A DNA stretch of 64,000 nucleotides from Mycoplasmatota bacterium (GTDB lineage: Bacteria > Bacillota_I > Bacilli_A > Haloplasmatales > Haloplasmataceae). Both the position numbers and the translations under genes were made by a program. The notes under the pieces were generated by a model. It saw only the letters and a list, made by a program, of their open reading frames with translations. It made no database searches and was not told the origin of the DNA. Shown piece after piece: positions 16,947 through 24,999 of this stretch (positions are counted from its first letter, which is position 1; the number at the start of each line of letters is the position of its first letter). The stretch is taken from contig CP074573.1 of NCBI GenBank assembly GCA_018394295.1, forward strand, positions 1,929,156 to 1,993,155, written 5' to 3'.

Positions 16947-17810
16947 ATGAACTGGGTAAAAATACTTTCAAACTCGATTGATTATATTGAAGAAAATTTA
17001 ACAGAACCAATAACCATTAAAGAGATAGCCAAAGTAGCTATGTCCTCACCCTATTATTATCAACGGATGTTTTACATATTGACAGGAATTACTGTATTTG
17101 AGTATATAAGGAATAGAAGACTATCCCTAGCTGCTAGTGAACTCATAATGAATAATATAAAAGTAATTGATGTCGCTATCAAATATGGTTATGAATCTTC
17201 CGAGGCTTTTTCTAGAGCATTTAAGAAAATGCATGGAGTTAATCCTTCAGAGGTTAGAAAGAAAAAAGTGACTATTAAAGCATTTCCGAAATTAATAATT
17301 CAAATAATGTTAAAAGGAGATGTCCCTATGGATTACAAAATTGAAAAGAAACCTGAATTTAGTTTTTGTGGGATGACTAAGAATGTTTCTACAGAAAATG
17401 GTGAAAATTATATCAACGTCCCTAAGTTTTGGGGAGAAGTAATGCAGAATGGTCAATTTGAAGAAATGATGAAAAAATCAAGGGATGGTAAATGTATCGG
17501 AGCTTGTATGCCCATGGACCCTGAGGTTGACAATAATTTTGATTACGTTATTGGGATCTTTACAGAAGAAAAATTATCTGAATATGATAATCATATGGTT
17601 CCAAGTGCTAATTGGGCAATCTTTGAAGTGAGAGGCCCAATAGGAGAAAAACTTCAAAATACATGGAAACGAATTTTTTCTGAATGGTTTCCATCAACCG
17701 GCTATAAACATGCTGATTTACCTGAATTAGAAGTTTATTATGATGGTGATACACAGAGCCCTAATTATCTTACAGAAATTTGGATTCCTATCATAAAAGA
17801 AGAAAAATAA
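16947..17810 (+). CDS. AraC-family regulator with GyrI-like effector domain, copy 1
   Basis: A 287-residue transcription regulator. The N-terminal AraC double helix-turn-helix (about 1-108) includes ITIKEIAKVAMSSPYYYQRM and VIDVAIKYGYESSEAFSRAF. The C-terminal GyrI-like domain (about 130-287) starts DYKIEKKPEFSFCGM and ends YLTEIWIPII, the small-molecule binding fold of Rob-type regulators. The ATG at 16947 follows AGGAGATGACTTT, exactly as in copy 2 (20714), so the longer in-frame extension back to 16818 is rejected. The first 120 residues are almost identical to copy 2, while the effector domain differs at about two dozen positions. Confidence 0.9.
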   Translation: MNWVKILSNSIDYIEENLTEPITIKEIAKVAMSSPYYYQRMFYILTGITVFEYIRNRRLSLAASELIMNNIKVIDVAIKYGYESSEAFSRAFKKMHGVNPSEVRKKKVTIKAFPKLIIQIMLKGDVPMDYKIEKKPEFSFCGMTKNVSTENGENYINVPKFWGEVMQNGQFEEMMKKSRDGKCIGACMPMDPEVDNNFDYVIGIFTEEKLSEYDNHMVPSANWAIFEVRGPIGEKLQNTWKRIFSEWFPSTGYKHADLPELEVYYDGDTQSPNYLTEIWIPIIKEEK

Positions 17811-17811
17811 A

Positions 17812-17923
17812 ACTATCGATCATGTTGTATATTTAAATACAAATGCAAAAGAATTTGATAAAAAACTAAGTCCTGTATTATAAGAGACGCAGCTGGGAGA
17901 AATATGCCCTATGGTTAGTGTTT
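17812..17923 (+). pseudogene. Remnant of the PUA-like gene after AraC copy 1
   Basis: About 110 bases match the start of the intact gene at 21582-22007 (shared GATCATGTTGTATATTTAAA), at the same position relative to its AraC gene. The start codon has become ATC, a stop codon and small deletions are present, and the rest of the gene is missing. Confidence 0.82.
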
Positions 17924-18027
17924 AATCCAATTTCATGTAAATTAATTTAAAAAAACTGTTGTTCTTTTTTGAAAAATTATTTATACCAATTATTGGTTAT
18001 CATAGTCATATTTTAACAGATATAACG

Positions 18028-18060
18028 CAAAAAGAGCAACTCCAAGGAGTTGCCTTTTTT
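18028..18060 (+). terminator. Terminator after the copy 1 block
   Basis: GCAACTCC and GGAGTTGC with a short loop, followed by CTTTTTT on the plus strand and preceded by AAAAAG, so it may also serve the minus-strand MerR gene. Confidence 0.8.
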
Positions 18061-18116
18061 GTATTCATGGGGCTACAGTAAATATCTAATTAACCGACAG
18101 CTCATTTAATAAACGA

Positions 18117-18932
18117 TTACTTTTTAACAACTGGTGCTTGAATCTCAGTTAAATAATTAGCAGAGTCTTCTTCACACCAAGGTCCTTTATGATAAATTGC
18201 TCTTGTAGGACCATTCATTTCATAGCCATTAGATTCCATCCATTCTCCTAAAGCTTGATAAGCTGAAGTCATTTCTTCAAAAGGTCCATGGTGAAAAACA
18301 ACTGCCATTTCTAAAACTTCTTCTAGTTCCCTAATTTTTATACGATTATTTTCAGGAACTTCATCATTTATGCACATGGTTACTTCAACATCAACATCAC
18401 TTTCTTTAAATTCTGTGTCATGATAGATGGCATAACAAGGTGTATTTCCTTTTATATTATTATTTTTCGCAAATTTCTGAAGTTCCTCCCATAATTTACC
18501 TTCAGCATTATAAGCAGGAATAATATCTCTTAATGATAATACTTTATAAGATGGAATAGTTTTTATTGTAATGTCATAATTCATATTTAAATTCTCCTTT
18601 TCAATAGATTTAATTAGGGTTTTTACCCTTATCAATTTTCCCTTTTCATGATCAATCGCTGTAAGAATTTCTCTTTTTCTATTTTCCAAAAGAATACGTA
18701 ATTGTTTAGAATCTAAATTTCGTGCCATCAGTTCGTATATTTCAGAAAGCGAGAATCCCATTTCTTTCAAAGCTTGTATGCGATTAACCTTTGGAATTTG
18801 TTCAATTGAGTAGAATCGATAACCAGTAAATTTATCAATTCGTTCTGGTTTTAATAGTCCTTTTTCATCATAATGTCTAAGCATTCTTATTGATACACGT
18901 GTAAGCTTTGAAAAATCTCCAATTTTTAACAT
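18117..18932 (-). CDS. MerR-family regulator with GyrI-like effector domain
   Basis: A 271-residue regulator. The MerR helix-turn-helix is MLKIGDFSKLTRVSIRMLRH with the wing YYDEKGLLKPERID-type segment, followed by the dimer coil (about 80-115) and a GyrI-like effector domain (about 120-271) ending SANYLTEIQAPVVKK. This is the BmrR-type layout: such proteins bind lipophilic cations or similar compounds and activate by DNA distortion. The ATG at 18932 follows GGGAGG; the TTG 12 bases before lies inside that site. It is the intact relative of the remnant at 16376-16762. A CAATCCGGATTG palindrome lies just upstream. Confidence 0.9.
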   Translation of the reverse strand: MLKIGDFSKLTRVSIRMLRHYDEKGLLKPERIDKFTGYRFYSIEQIPKVNRIQALKEMGFSLSEIYELMARNLDSKQLRILLENRKREILTAIDHEKGKLIRVKTLIKSIEKENLNMNYDITIKTIPSYKVLSLRDIIPAYNAEGKLWEELQKFAKNNNIKGNTPCYAIYHDTEFKESDVDVEVTMCINDEVPENNRIKIRELEEVLEMAVVFHHGPFEEMTSAYQALGEWMESNGYEMNGPTRAIYHKGPWCEEDSANYLTEIQAPVVKK

Positions 18933-18948
18933 ACTACCTCCCAATAAT

Positions 18949-18960
18949 CAATCCGGATTG
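18949..18960. promoter_or_regulatory. Palindrome at the MerR gene promoter
   Basis: CAATCCGGATTG is a perfect 12-base palindrome, GC-richer than its surroundings, 16 bases upstream of the MerR start. A TATAAT on the minus strand lies next to it. It is a candidate operator for autoregulation; MerR proteins usually bind between -35 and -10, so the position is slightly unusual. Confidence 0.45.
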
Positions 18961-19072
18961 TAATTATATTCTAAACCCTCACACACTGTTAGAGTCAATA
19001 GATATTTAAAAACTTTTTTATGACATTTCAAGTTAGTTTTCCTTTAATCTATTTCTGAACATAAACTAATAG

Positions 19073-19825
19073 TTATTTCTTTAACAATTTATACATCTTT
19101 ACCATCATACGGTTTTTCAATCCAGGAATAAATACTACTTTTTTCCCTAAATTTTTAAGAGACTGGAACACAACTTCCTCTACACTCATCCAAACAGATT
19201 CGGGATATTTTTGCTTTTCTAATTTATTAAATAATTCAGTACTATGAAAATTTGAATGTGTTAAACCTGGGTTTAACGCTTGAATAATAATTCCCTTATC
19301 TTTGGATTCATAATTTACTACTTCAGAAAAAGAATTTATAAAAGCCTTAGATGCACAATAAATACTGTTTTTTTCCATTGGCATATATGCTAATGTTGAA
19401 GCAACATTTATAATAATTCCTTTATTCTTTTTAAACATATATTTTATTGAAGCATGTGTTAATCGTACACAAGCAATATTGTGTACATAAATCATTGAAA
19501 GTTGTTTATCAATTTCACTCTCTGAAAAAATTTCTGGCACAGCAAATCCTGCATTGTTAATTAATATTGATATATCAGAATTTTGATTTATATACTTCTC
19601 TACCCTAATAACATCATTTTCCAAAGATAAATCTGCTTGTATAATATCTATTTGTACACCATAATTGCTTTCTAACTCTTTTGCTAATGTATCTAATTTT
19701 TCTTTTCTTCTTGCCACAAGAACCAAATCATTATTTAATGATGCCATCTTTCTAGCATATTGTTCTCCTATACCACTCGACGCTCCTGTAATTAAAGCCT
19801 TTCCATATTTTTTTAAATTAATCAA
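19073..19825 (-). CDS. SDR-family short-chain dehydrogenase
   Basis: A 250-residue NAD(P)-dependent oxidoreductase. The cofactor loop is LITGASSGIGEQYA (TGxxxGxG), the NNAG motif is ILINNAGFA, and the catalytic tyrosine and lysine are in YCASKAF. The C-terminal region continues as in YqjQ/DltE-like reductases. The likely start is TTG at 19825, with GAGAGGG upstream. It lies just downstream of a MarR gene on the same strand and may be part of its regulon. The two genes sit inside a duplicated regulator block and have no copy on the other side. Confidence 0.9.
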   Translation of the reverse strand: MINLKKYGKALITGASSGIGEQYARKMASLNNDLVLVARRKEKLDTLAKELESNYGVQIDIIQADLSLENDVIRVEKYINQNSDISILINNAGFAVPEIFSESEIDKQLSMIYVHNIACVRLTHASIKYMFKKNKGIIINVASTLAYMPMEKNSIYCASKAFINSFSEVVNYESKDKGIIIQALNPGLTHSNFHSTELFNKLEKQKYPESVWMSVEEVVFQSLKNLGKKVVFIPGLKNRMMVKMYKLLKK

Positions 19826-19935
19826 TTTCCCTCTCTCTTTCTTAGTAATATTTTATTGACAACTTAAAACTACTCTTTCTTTCAAAGCAATTCCCCACAT
19901 TTTTAACAACCTATTAAAGTAATTATGTTATTCAC

Positions 19936-20379
19936 TTAAAATTTATCCGTAAGCTTTCCAAGTAATCTAATTAGTTCTAGTCGCTCTTCTTTTGAATCAT
20001 AAATACTTAATATTTTGTGACACATTAATTTTTCTGCTTTTTTATGCTCAAGTTGAGCAATTCTTCCATCTTCTGTTAACTCAAGTGCAAAAGATCTTCT
20101 ATCTCTTTTACTGATAGCTCTTTTGATAAGTCCTCGTTTTTCAAGGCGGTCTACCGCATTAGTCAATGTACTATTTGGTATACCTAGCATTTTTGTTATA
20201 TCTTTAAGTATTACCTCTGGTTGTCTATAAACAATATTTAGAATGCTAATTTCAATTGTTGTTACACCCTCAAGCTTTTCTTTCCCCAATTCATTACTTG
20301 TCCTTTGATATATATGAATCAGTTTATGCCAGGTTTCATCTAAAGCTTGAATTTCATTTTTACTAATATTGTCTTTCAT
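19936..20379 (-). CDS. MarR-family transcriptional regulator
   Basis: A 147-residue winged-helix regulator. The recognition helix and wing are IPNSTLTNAVDRLEKRGLIK followed by RDRRSFALELTEDG (the conserved D-x-R wing). It should act as a dimeric repressor controlled by a small ligand. The ribosome site AAAGGAG precedes the ATG. An inverted repeat with arms TACGAAA/TTTCGTA lies 31-60 bases upstream, a probable operator. The SDR gene follows about 110 bases downstream on the same strand. Confidence 0.9.
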   Translation of the reverse strand: MKDNISKNEIQALDETWHKLIHIYQRTSNELGKEKLEGVTTIEISILNIVYRQPEVILKDITKMLGIPNSTLTNAVDRLEKRGLIKRAISKRDRRSFALELTEDGRIAQLEHKKAEKLMCHKILSIYDSKEERLELIRLLGKLTDKF

Positions 20380-20410
20380 TTCTTAATCTCCTTTCCACAA
20401 TATAATTTAT

Positions 20411-20439
20411 TACGAAAATGGTAATTTATCTATTTCGTA
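20411..20439. promoter_or_regulatory. Inverted repeat upstream of the MarR gene
   Basis: TACGAAA (20411-20417) and TTTCGTA (20433-20439) with a 15-base spacer. Two half-sites of this kind in front of a MarR gene fit an autoregulatory operator. Binding is inferred. Confidence 0.45.
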
Positions 20440-20713
20440 TTATATTATTTTTTAAATGTTATGTCAATGGTGAATTTAATAAATATATAGTTAATTTTAA
20501 AATTTTTCAAAAATCAACTAAAATTTATAAATTCCAATTGCATTACTACATATTAAAGTGTAAGATTAAAACAAGTCATAAATTAAAAACCAAATAGATA
20601 AAAATATATAAGATATATCTTATATATCAATTTTTAACAACTGATAGACAAGGGCATTTAAAGTCAAGTTTTTTTAAGATTAATCACATATACTTATGTT
20701 AGGAGATGACTTT
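20440..20713 (+). promoter_or_regulatory. AraC copy 2 upstream region with a 24-base palindrome
   Basis: The stretch between the divergent MarR and AraC genes holds no reading frame of interest. It contains a perfect AT-rich palindrome at 20604-20627 (ATATATAAGATA repeated in reverse complement), about 90 bases before the AraC start. It could be an operator or a cruciform; AT-rich composition makes chance more likely than usual. Confidence 0.4.
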
Positions 20714-21577
20714 ATGAACTGGGTAAAAATACTTTCAAACTCGATCGATTATATTGAAGAAAACTTAACAGAACCAATAACCATTAAAGAGATAGCCAAA
20801 GTAGCTATGTCCTCACCCTATTATTATCAACGGATGTTTTACATATTGACAGGAATTACTGTATTTGAGTATATAAGGAATAGAAGACTATCCCTAGCTG
20901 CTAGTGAACTCATAATGAATAATATAAAAGTAATTGATGTCGCTATCAAATATGGTTATGAATCTTCAGAGGCTTTTTCTAGAGCGTTTAAGAAAATGCA
21001 CGGAGTTAATCCTTCAGAAGTTAGAAAGAAAAAAGTGACGATTAAAGCATTTCCGAAATTATTAATTCAAATAATGTTAAAAGGAGATGTCCCTATGGAT
21101 TACAAAATTGAAAAAAAACCTGAATTTAGTTTTTGTGGTATGACTAGAAATTTTTCTATTGAAAACGGTGAAAATTTTATTAACATCCCGAAATTTTGGG
21201 ATGAAGTAATGAAGAATGGTCAATTTGAGGAAATGATGAAAAAATCAAGCGATGGTAACTGCATCGGAGCTTGCATACCAATGGCCCCTGAGGTTGACAA
21301 TAATTTTGATTATGTTATTGGGATCTTTACAGAAGAAAAGTTATCTGAATATGATAATTATTTCGTTCCAAGTGCTAGTTGGGCAATTTTTGAAGTAAGA
21401 GGCCCAATAGGAGAAAATATTCAAAGTACTACAAAACGAATTTTTTCTGAATGGTTTCCATCAACCGGCTATAAACATGCTAATTTACCTGAATTAGAAG
21501 TTTATTATGAAGGCGATACACAGAGCCCTAATTATCTTACAGAAATTTGGATTCCTATTATAAAAGAAGTAGAATAA
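20714..21577 (+). CDS. AraC-family regulator with GyrI-like effector domain, copy 2
   Basis: A 287-residue paralog of the gene at 16947-17810, same length. The DNA-binding half differs from copy 1 by a single residue in the first 150 or so (LLIQ for LIIQ), while the GyrI-like half has changed at many positions (for example GMTRNFSIENGENFI). The conserved DNA-binding half implies the same target sites, the divergent half a different ligand. The ribosome site and spacing (AGGAGATGACTTT) are the same as in copy 1. The PUA-like gene follows four bases downstream and is probably co-translated. Confidence 0.9.
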   Translation: MNWVKILSNSIDYIEENLTEPITIKEIAKVAMSSPYYYQRMFYILTGITVFEYIRNRRLSLAASELIMNNIKVIDVAIKYGYESSEAFSRAFKKMHGVNPSEVRKKKVTIKAFPKLLIQIMLKGDVPMDYKIEKKPEFSFCGMTRNFSIENGENFINIPKFWDEVMKNGQFEEMMKKSSDGNCIGACIPMAPEVDNNFDYVIGIFTEEKLSEYDNYFVPSASWAIFEVRGPIGENIQSTTKRIFSEWFPSTGYKHANLPELEVYYEGDTQSPNYLTEIWIPIIKEVE

Positions 21578-21581
21578 GACT

Positions 21582-22007
21582 ATGGATCATGTTGTATATT
21601 TAAATACAAAAGCAAAAGAATTTGATAAACTAATTACTAAAACCAAATCCTGTATTATTAGAGGCGGAGCAGGGAGAAAGATGCCTTATGGTAGAGTATT
21701 TAAGGATGATGTATTATATTTTATTAGTAATAATGGTGAGGGTTTAGTGAAAGCAAAAGCGATGGTAACTGATGTTTATAATTCTACTAAAATGACAACA
21801 GAAGAATCAATTAAGCTTGTTGATGATAACTCAGATAAATTACAGTTAAGTGCGCTTCAGCATAAAAGATGGGCAGGAAAAAAATATTTAGTATTAATCA
21901 GCATTGATAATTTTAAAGAAATAGAACCCTTTAAAATTGATAAAAGTAATTATGGAAGTATGGAAGATTGGTTACCTGTTGAAGATATTGAGCGAGTTAA
22001 AACCTAA
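21582..22007 (+). CDS. PUA/ASCH-like protein of unknown function
   Basis: A 141-residue protein with the pattern of a small PUA-like fold: SCIIRGGAGRKMPYGRVFKD, then VLYFISNNGEGLVKAKAMVT, and a C-terminal WAGKKYLVLISIDNFKEIEP strand. Such folds bind RNA or modified nucleotides, but this subfamily's role is unknown to me, and the fold call is inference from the strand pattern. It starts four bases after the AraC copy 2 stop without a strong ribosome site, so it depends on coupling. A decayed copy follows AraC copy 1. Confidence 0.7.
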   Translation: MDHVVYLNTKAKEFDKLITKTKSCIIRGGAGRKMPYGRVFKDDVLYFISNNGEGLVKAKAMVTDVYNSTKMTTEESIKLVDDNSDKLQLSALQHKRWAGKKYLVLISIDNFKEIEPFKIDKSNYGSMEDWLPVEDIERVKT

Positions 22008-22029
22008 CTAAATTATAATAATAATATTT

Positions 22030-22063
22030 AAAACACCTGAAAATTTATAATTTCAGGTGTTTT
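22030..22063. terminator. Bidirectional terminator between the PUA-like and GDPD genes
   Basis: AAAACACCTGAAA and TTTCAGGTGTTTT form a 13-bp stem with an eight-base loop, T-rich on both outer sides. Confidence 0.88.
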
Positions 22064-22076
22064 AGTTATTTTTTAT

Positions 22077-22811
22077 TTAATTTAATACATCCGTTGTAAT
22101 CATATCTACTCCCCATGAAGAAAACTGTTTTGCTTGATTAATTTCATTTACAACCCATACATTTACAAGTAATTTATTTGCATGTATAAAATCAATAATT
22201 TCTTTAGTTAATACATTCTTTTCTATATCGACTGATAATCTATTTAAAACAGCAAACTTTAAAATTTCATCACTAATTTTTGAATTTCCACCAATTAATA
22301 ATTGTAAGGATATATCTTGATAATGATCTCTTATATATTTTATAGTGTTTTTCATTGACGTTAGTATAACACAGTTATTATACATTCCTTCATCCTTAAT
22401 TAATTGAATTAAATTTGAAACATTACTATTATCATTGTCATTTATTCCAGTTGACCATTTAAGTTCAATGACTGGTATTATATTATTTTGTTTACATAAT
22501 TTTAAATACTCTTTTAATAATGGTATTTTACCAGTTAGTATTCTTCCCTGATAAGTTTGTGTTAAGGTTACCTGTTTTAACTGTTCATAAGTTAGTTCAG
22601 TAATTTGAAATGAATTTAAAGGATCATTTGGTGCTAATCTTTCTAAGGTCTCATCATGAATTACAACGAATTGATTATCTTTAGTTACTCTAATATCACA
22701 TTCTAGAGCAAAATACCCTCGTTTAATTCCTTCTTGAAATGCTTCAATCGTATTCTCTACTCCAACGCCTCTACTCCCACGATGACCAACATATTTAATA
22801 TTTTTTAACAT
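22077..22811 (-). CDS. Glycerophosphodiester phosphodiesterase
   Basis: A 244-residue TIM-barrel enzyme that hydrolyses glycerophosphodiesters to glycerol 3-phosphate and an alcohol. Catalytic motifs: YVGHRGSRGVGVENTIEAF, FALECDIRVTKDNQFVVIHD (metal-binding E and D, second catalytic histidine) and VIELKW. The last strand NVWVVNEINQAKQFSSWGVD is also typical. No signal peptide, so it acts in the cytoplasm. The ATG at 22811 has GGAGGTAA upstream; the ATG 15 bases earlier would lie in front of that site. Confidence 0.93.
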   Translation of the reverse strand: MLKNIKYVGHRGSRGVGVENTIEAFQEGIKRGYFALECDIRVTKDNQFVVIHDETLERLAPNDPLNSFQITELTYEQLKQVTLTQTYQGRILTGKIPLLKEYLKLCKQNNIIPVIELKWSTGINDNDNSNVSNLIQLIKDEGMYNNCVILTSMKNTIKYIRDHYQDISLQLLIGGNSKISDEILKFAVLNRLSVDIEKNVLTKEIIDFIHANKLLVNVWVVNEINQAKQFSSWGVDMITTDVLN

Positions 22812-23044
22812 ATTTATTACCTCCATTTGATTAGATATTAAATTTTCTGATTTACAAAATGTTTAACCTTATCACAACCGAACCAACTACTTATCCTCTT
22901 AATTATACCAAAATTAATCTTTATTTCAGCAAAAATTTTATTTTTGTATTCTTTTTTTAAGATAAATGACTATGAATGAATAATAGACATACTATTACGG
23001 GTTAGAATCTATTTTAGTATCCCAGTTATAATTAGACTTTTCTA
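22812..23044. other. Intergenic stretch, no gene seen
   Basis: About 230 bases of AT-rich DNA between the GDPD gene and the GNAT terminator. It probably holds the GDPD promoter; no clear -35/-10 pair, repeat or frame stands out. Confidence 0.5.
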
Positions 23045-23083
23045 AAAAAAGACTTCCGACAATTAAATGTCAGAAGTCTTTAT
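23045..23083 (-). terminator. Terminator after the GNAT gene
   Basis: AAAGACTTC-GACA and TGTC-GAAGTCTTT arms with a loop around ATTAAA. On the minus strand the stem is followed by TTTTTTT. Its right half (TCAGAAGTCTTTATG) recurs at 24931-24945. Confidence 0.75.
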
Positions 23084-23140
23084 GTGTAATAATATATTTT
23101 ATTTTTCAATAATAAGAATATCATTTAACATTTCATTGAA

Positions 23141-23707
23141 TTATCTACTCTTAAAGTCTGTATTTACCAACCCATACACATACATATCTTTACATTCACC
23201 CGTTACATAATGACATTCATATTTTCTTAAATATCCTTCCTCTTTGAAATTGAATTTTTTTAGAAGCTCTTTTGAAGCAGTATTTTCTTCACATACAAAT
23301 GCTTGTATTCTCACTAAACCTAATTGTTTAAATCCAAGGGATAATACTTCATACATAGCTTCAGACATAATACCATTACGCCAGTAATCTTCAGATAACT
23401 CATATCCTATTTCAGCCCTTTTTCCTTCAAACTCATTTAATAAAATAGTTCCTATTATCTTATCAGTTACTTTATCAGCAATGGCAAAGCGAATAATCCA
23501 ACCATCAATAAAACCTTGGTTCCATATTTTTATGACATCATAACTTTTCTCTAAGGTTTCAGGGCCATTCCAGTCAAGGTAACGATATACTTTTTCATTG
23601 GAGTAGTATTTAAATAACTCCGGTCCATCATCTAACCTTAATTTTCTCAATCTAATTTTTTCCGTTTCTATTTCTGGAAACTCTTTCAATATTTTTCGAT
23701 AATCCAT
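23141..23707 (-). CDS. GNAT acetyltransferase, RimJ/RimL-like
   Basis: A 188-residue acetyltransferase. Typical segments: IETEKIRLRKLRLDDGPELF, then DKIIGTILLNEFEGKRAEIG, the acetyl-CoA region YWRNGIMSEAMYEVLSLGF and the ARVCEENTASKELL-like AFVCEENTASKELLKKFNF. It probably acetylates a protein N-terminus or a small amine. It lies just downstream of the truncated AbiE toxin on the same strand; the ribosome site GAGGAGAT is good. Confidence 0.9.
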   Translation of the reverse strand: MDYRKILKEFPEIETEKIRLRKLRLDDGPELFKYYSNEKVYRYLDWNGPETLEKSYDVIKIWNQGFIDGWIIRFAIADKVTDKIIGTILLNEFEGKRAEIGYELSEDYWRNGIMSEAMYEVLSLGFKQLGLVRIQAFVCEENTASKELLKKFNFKEEGYLRKYECHYVTGECKDMYVYGLVNTDFKSR

Positions 23708-23767
23708 TTTTATCTCCTCATCTTTCTTTTAATAACTTATTTCCCTTATCATTCAAGATTAAACTTC

Positions 23768-24139
23768 CTATATTTTTTTTGCTATGCCCATGTTAAGTAG
23801 CACATGAATATTTTTTATGCATTTTAATTTAAATGTTACATTATCTTCAATATCTATTGATAAAATATTACTAATGATCTTTTTGATAGTATCCTCATTA
23901 ACTGATATTCCTTTTATTGTTGTATCCATATCAATAGTACTTCTCATATCGATATCCACCATAGCTGCGATTAGGAATCCACCTTTAAGAATAACATTGT
24001 CTTTGTACTGAGAGACAGAAATTCTTTCTAACAACCTTTCCATCATAAAATTTTGTAGAACAGTATTGGCTACAAGATTATTTTGCTTTGACATATTATT
24101 AATCCAATCCTTTAATTGTCTTGGACTACTTATACTCAT
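23768..24139 (-). pseudogene. abiEii: Truncated AbiEii nucleotidyltransferase toxin
   Basis: A 123-residue N-terminal part of an AbiEii/AbiGii-type toxin (normal length near 300). It retains the nucleotidyltransferase motif region NVILKGGFLIAAMVDIDMRS and the metal-binding STIDMDTTI, then stops at GIAKKI. The later catalytic and helical C-terminal part is missing and no remnant is seen before the GNAT gene. Such a fragment should be inactive. Its ATG overlaps the antitoxin stop (ATGA), the usual arrangement for abiE. Confidence 0.8.
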
Positions 24140-24732
24140 GATAACACCTCCATATACTGACGAACTAATTCTCTGACGTTAAAAATTTCTGCATACGTTA
24201 GTAATCTTGAATAATCTGCTCCTAGTTCATTCATATATTGTTTCACTGCAGTAATTACCAAATCCGAATCTAGCTTATCTTTTTTTCTAAGACAATCGCA
24301 AATAGTTCGTTCTTTGTTATATACGATAATCTCATTGCCATGAGGTGATTTTAAATTCATTTTACCAATTTCATATAGTTTTTTATTACTATAGAAAAAC
24401 TTATATTTATATTTATCTTTTAAGAGTCTAGTATTATATCCAGAAGGAATAGTTAACATTAGCTGAAATGGTATTCTATCACATAAATCATGAATAAATA
24501 ATGCAGTTTCATGAGAATAAATTCCTTTTTTACATCTATACTGTGTCACCAGATATTCGTCTTGTATGTAATTTGCATCAATATAGATTCCTCTTCCAAC
24601 TCTCTCAATTTCTCCAGTCTGAGTTAATCGTTGTAATACTTTATTATCTATCCCTGCTTCTTTAGCTTCTTTTGATTCTATAATTCCATTATTCTTTTTC
24701 ATCAACTTAAAAACTAATTCTTTTACAGACAT
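24136..24732 (-). CDS. abiEi: AbiEi-type antitoxin
   Basis: A 198-residue protein with the N-terminal winged helix of AbiEi antitoxins (MKKNNGIIESKEAKEAGIDN, then LTQTGEIERVGRGIYI) and the DUF-type C-terminal part including SHETALFIHDL and NKERTICDCLRKKDKLD. In the known type IV AbiE systems the antitoxin represses its own promoter by binding inverted repeats and counters the GTP-using toxin indirectly. A large inverted repeat lies right before this gene. The toxin beside it is truncated, so this is a surviving half of the module. Confidence 0.87.
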   Translation of the reverse strand: MSVKELVFKLMKKNNGIIESKEAKEAGIDNKVLQRLTQTGEIERVGRGIYIDANYIQDEYLVTQYRCKKGIYSHETALFIHDLCDRIPFQLMLTIPSGYNTRLLKDKYKYKFFYSNKKLYEIGKMNLKSPHGNEIIVYNKERTICDCLRKKDKLDSDLVITAVKQYMNELGADYSRLLTYAEIFNVRELVRQYMEVLS

Positions 24733-24743
24733 AAAACCACCTC

Positions 24744-24795
24744 TTTGTCTTTTGTGTTCGTATATATATTATCATATACGAACATAAAAGACAAA
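24744..24795. promoter_or_regulatory. Large inverted repeat at the abiE promoter
   Basis: The left arm begins TTTGTCTTTTGTGTTCGTAT and the right arm is its near-perfect reverse complement, with about 22 bases per arm and a short spacer. It lies 12-63 bases upstream of the antitoxin start. AbiEi proteins are known to bind inverted repeats in their own promoter, so this is a strong operator candidate. Confidence 0.7.
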
Positions 24796-24908
24796 TTCTT
24801 TTTATAATAGAATATTTTTTTACATATATCATCACTACTGACAGTCGTAACTCTGTAGGTTAAAACTTAAATACATAAGATAATATAGCAGTTTTTGCTG
24901 GCGTACAT

Positions 24909-24945
24909 AAAAACTCCTGATATTTAAATATCAGAAGTCTTTATG
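24909..24945 (-). terminator. Terminator after the CPBP protease gene
   Basis: It contains the perfect palindrome CTGATATTTAAATATCAG (24917-24934) flanked by AAAACTC and GAAGTCTTT. On the minus strand it ends in an AT-rich run. Confidence 0.65.
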
Positions 24946-24999
24946 ATGTGTTAGTTTGTTTAATAGTATATTTCTTCTTAAAATAAGCAGGAATCCTAT

